A stretch of DNA of 14,504 nt from Bacillota bacterium (GTDB lineage Bacteria > Bacillota_I > Bacilli_A > RFN20 > CAG-826), in NCBI GenBank assembly GCA_003512585.1, contig DOQE01000068.1, positions 5,057 through 19,560 of the forward strand, read 5' to 3'. A model generated the notes under the pieces. It did not search any database and was not told the DNA's origin. It saw only the letters and a program-made list of their open reading frames with translations. The position numbers were made by a program, and so were the translations under genes. Shown piece by piece: positions 14,346 through 14,504 of the stretch; position 1 is the stretch's first letter; each line of letters opens with the position of its first letter.

Positions 14346-14504
14346 ATGAACGATTTAGATTTATTGTATGAACAAATAGAAAAAGCCAAAACGATAGGTA
14401 TATTTGGCCATAACCTTCCCGATGGAGATTGTTATGGCTCTCAAATTGGCTTAAAAGAAGCCATATTGGGAAAGTTTAGTAATAAAAATGTATTTGCCTT
14501 AGGT
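14346..14504 (+). CDS. DHH-family phosphoesterase, NrnA-like (3' partial)
   Basis: The frame is open to the last base, giving 53 codons. It contains FGHNLPDGDCYGSQIGL, the first DHH-superfamily metal-binding motif (H22, D26, D28), as in NrnA-type oligoribonuclease/pAp-phosphatases and related cyclic-dinucleotide phosphodiesterases. The DHH and DHHA1 parts that would decide the substrate are outside the window. Start choice is uncertain: ATG 14346 gives the usual distance to the motif, while ATG 14325 is in frame and adds 7 residues. Neither has a good Shine-Dalgarno. The gene follows a strong terminator, so it must have its own promoter. Confidence 0.85.
   Translation, partial: MNDLDLLYEQIEKAKTIGIFGHNLPDGDCYGSQIGLKEAILGKFSNKNVFALG

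Noticed and set aside
1..14504. Mycoplasma-type genetic code (TGA as Trp)
   Set aside because: TGA ends six genes at family-typical positions, and conserved Trp residues are TGG.
1..14504. CRISPR arrays, insertion sequences, tRNA or rRNA genes
   Set aside because: No regularly spaced repeats, transposase-like ORFs, terminal repeats or RNA gene signatures were seen on either strand.

Overview
The window comes from an AT-rich Bacillota genome with tightly packed genes, all on the + strand. The genetic code is standard: TGA closes miaB, tcdA, both ABC transporter genes, ychF and argS, and Trp is TGG, so this is not a code-4 mycoplasma. An RNA polymerase delta subunit, a YlbF-type domain, a DUF951 protein and a MEP-pathway gene together point to a Bacilli-like or Erysipelotrichia/RF39-like gut lineage. 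The lineage is inferred from gene content and was not tested.

Region 1 (1-5037) is one compact run: miaB (5' end outside the window), miaA, a tcdA-like gene, fhs and a DUF951 gene. Neighbours overlap by 4 to 13 nt except for a 34-nt gap before fhs. The first three genes all act on tRNA adenosine 37. MiaA and MiaB make ms2i6A37, and TcdA makes cyclic t6A37. MiaB carries a C-terminal helical domain that looks like the YlbF/YmcA (RicA/RicF) family, which is the most unusual protein architecture here.

Region 2 (5038-9981) holds two large MacB/FtsX-type ABC transporter proteins, each an ATPase fused to a permease, with ATGA-coupled genes. They are probably the two halves of one exporter or envelope-acting machine. 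The first gene seems to start at a TTG whose GGAGG ribosome binding site lies in the 3' arm of a hairpin. The pair separates the DUF951 gene from ychF, two genes that are often adjacent in other Firmicutes as I recall, so it may be an insertion.

Region 3 (9982-10314) has a single cold-shock protein gene with much higher GC than its neighbours and its own terminator. It is followed by a clear sigma-A-type promoter whose spacer contains a perfect 8-bp inverted repeat.

Region 4 (10315-14302) is the ychF-ispF-argS-rpoE-small membrane protein operon, closed by a strong intrinsic terminator. IspF belongs to the pathway that makes the DMAPP used by MiaA. Region 5 is the first 53 codons of a DHH-family phosphoesterase that runs off the end of the window.
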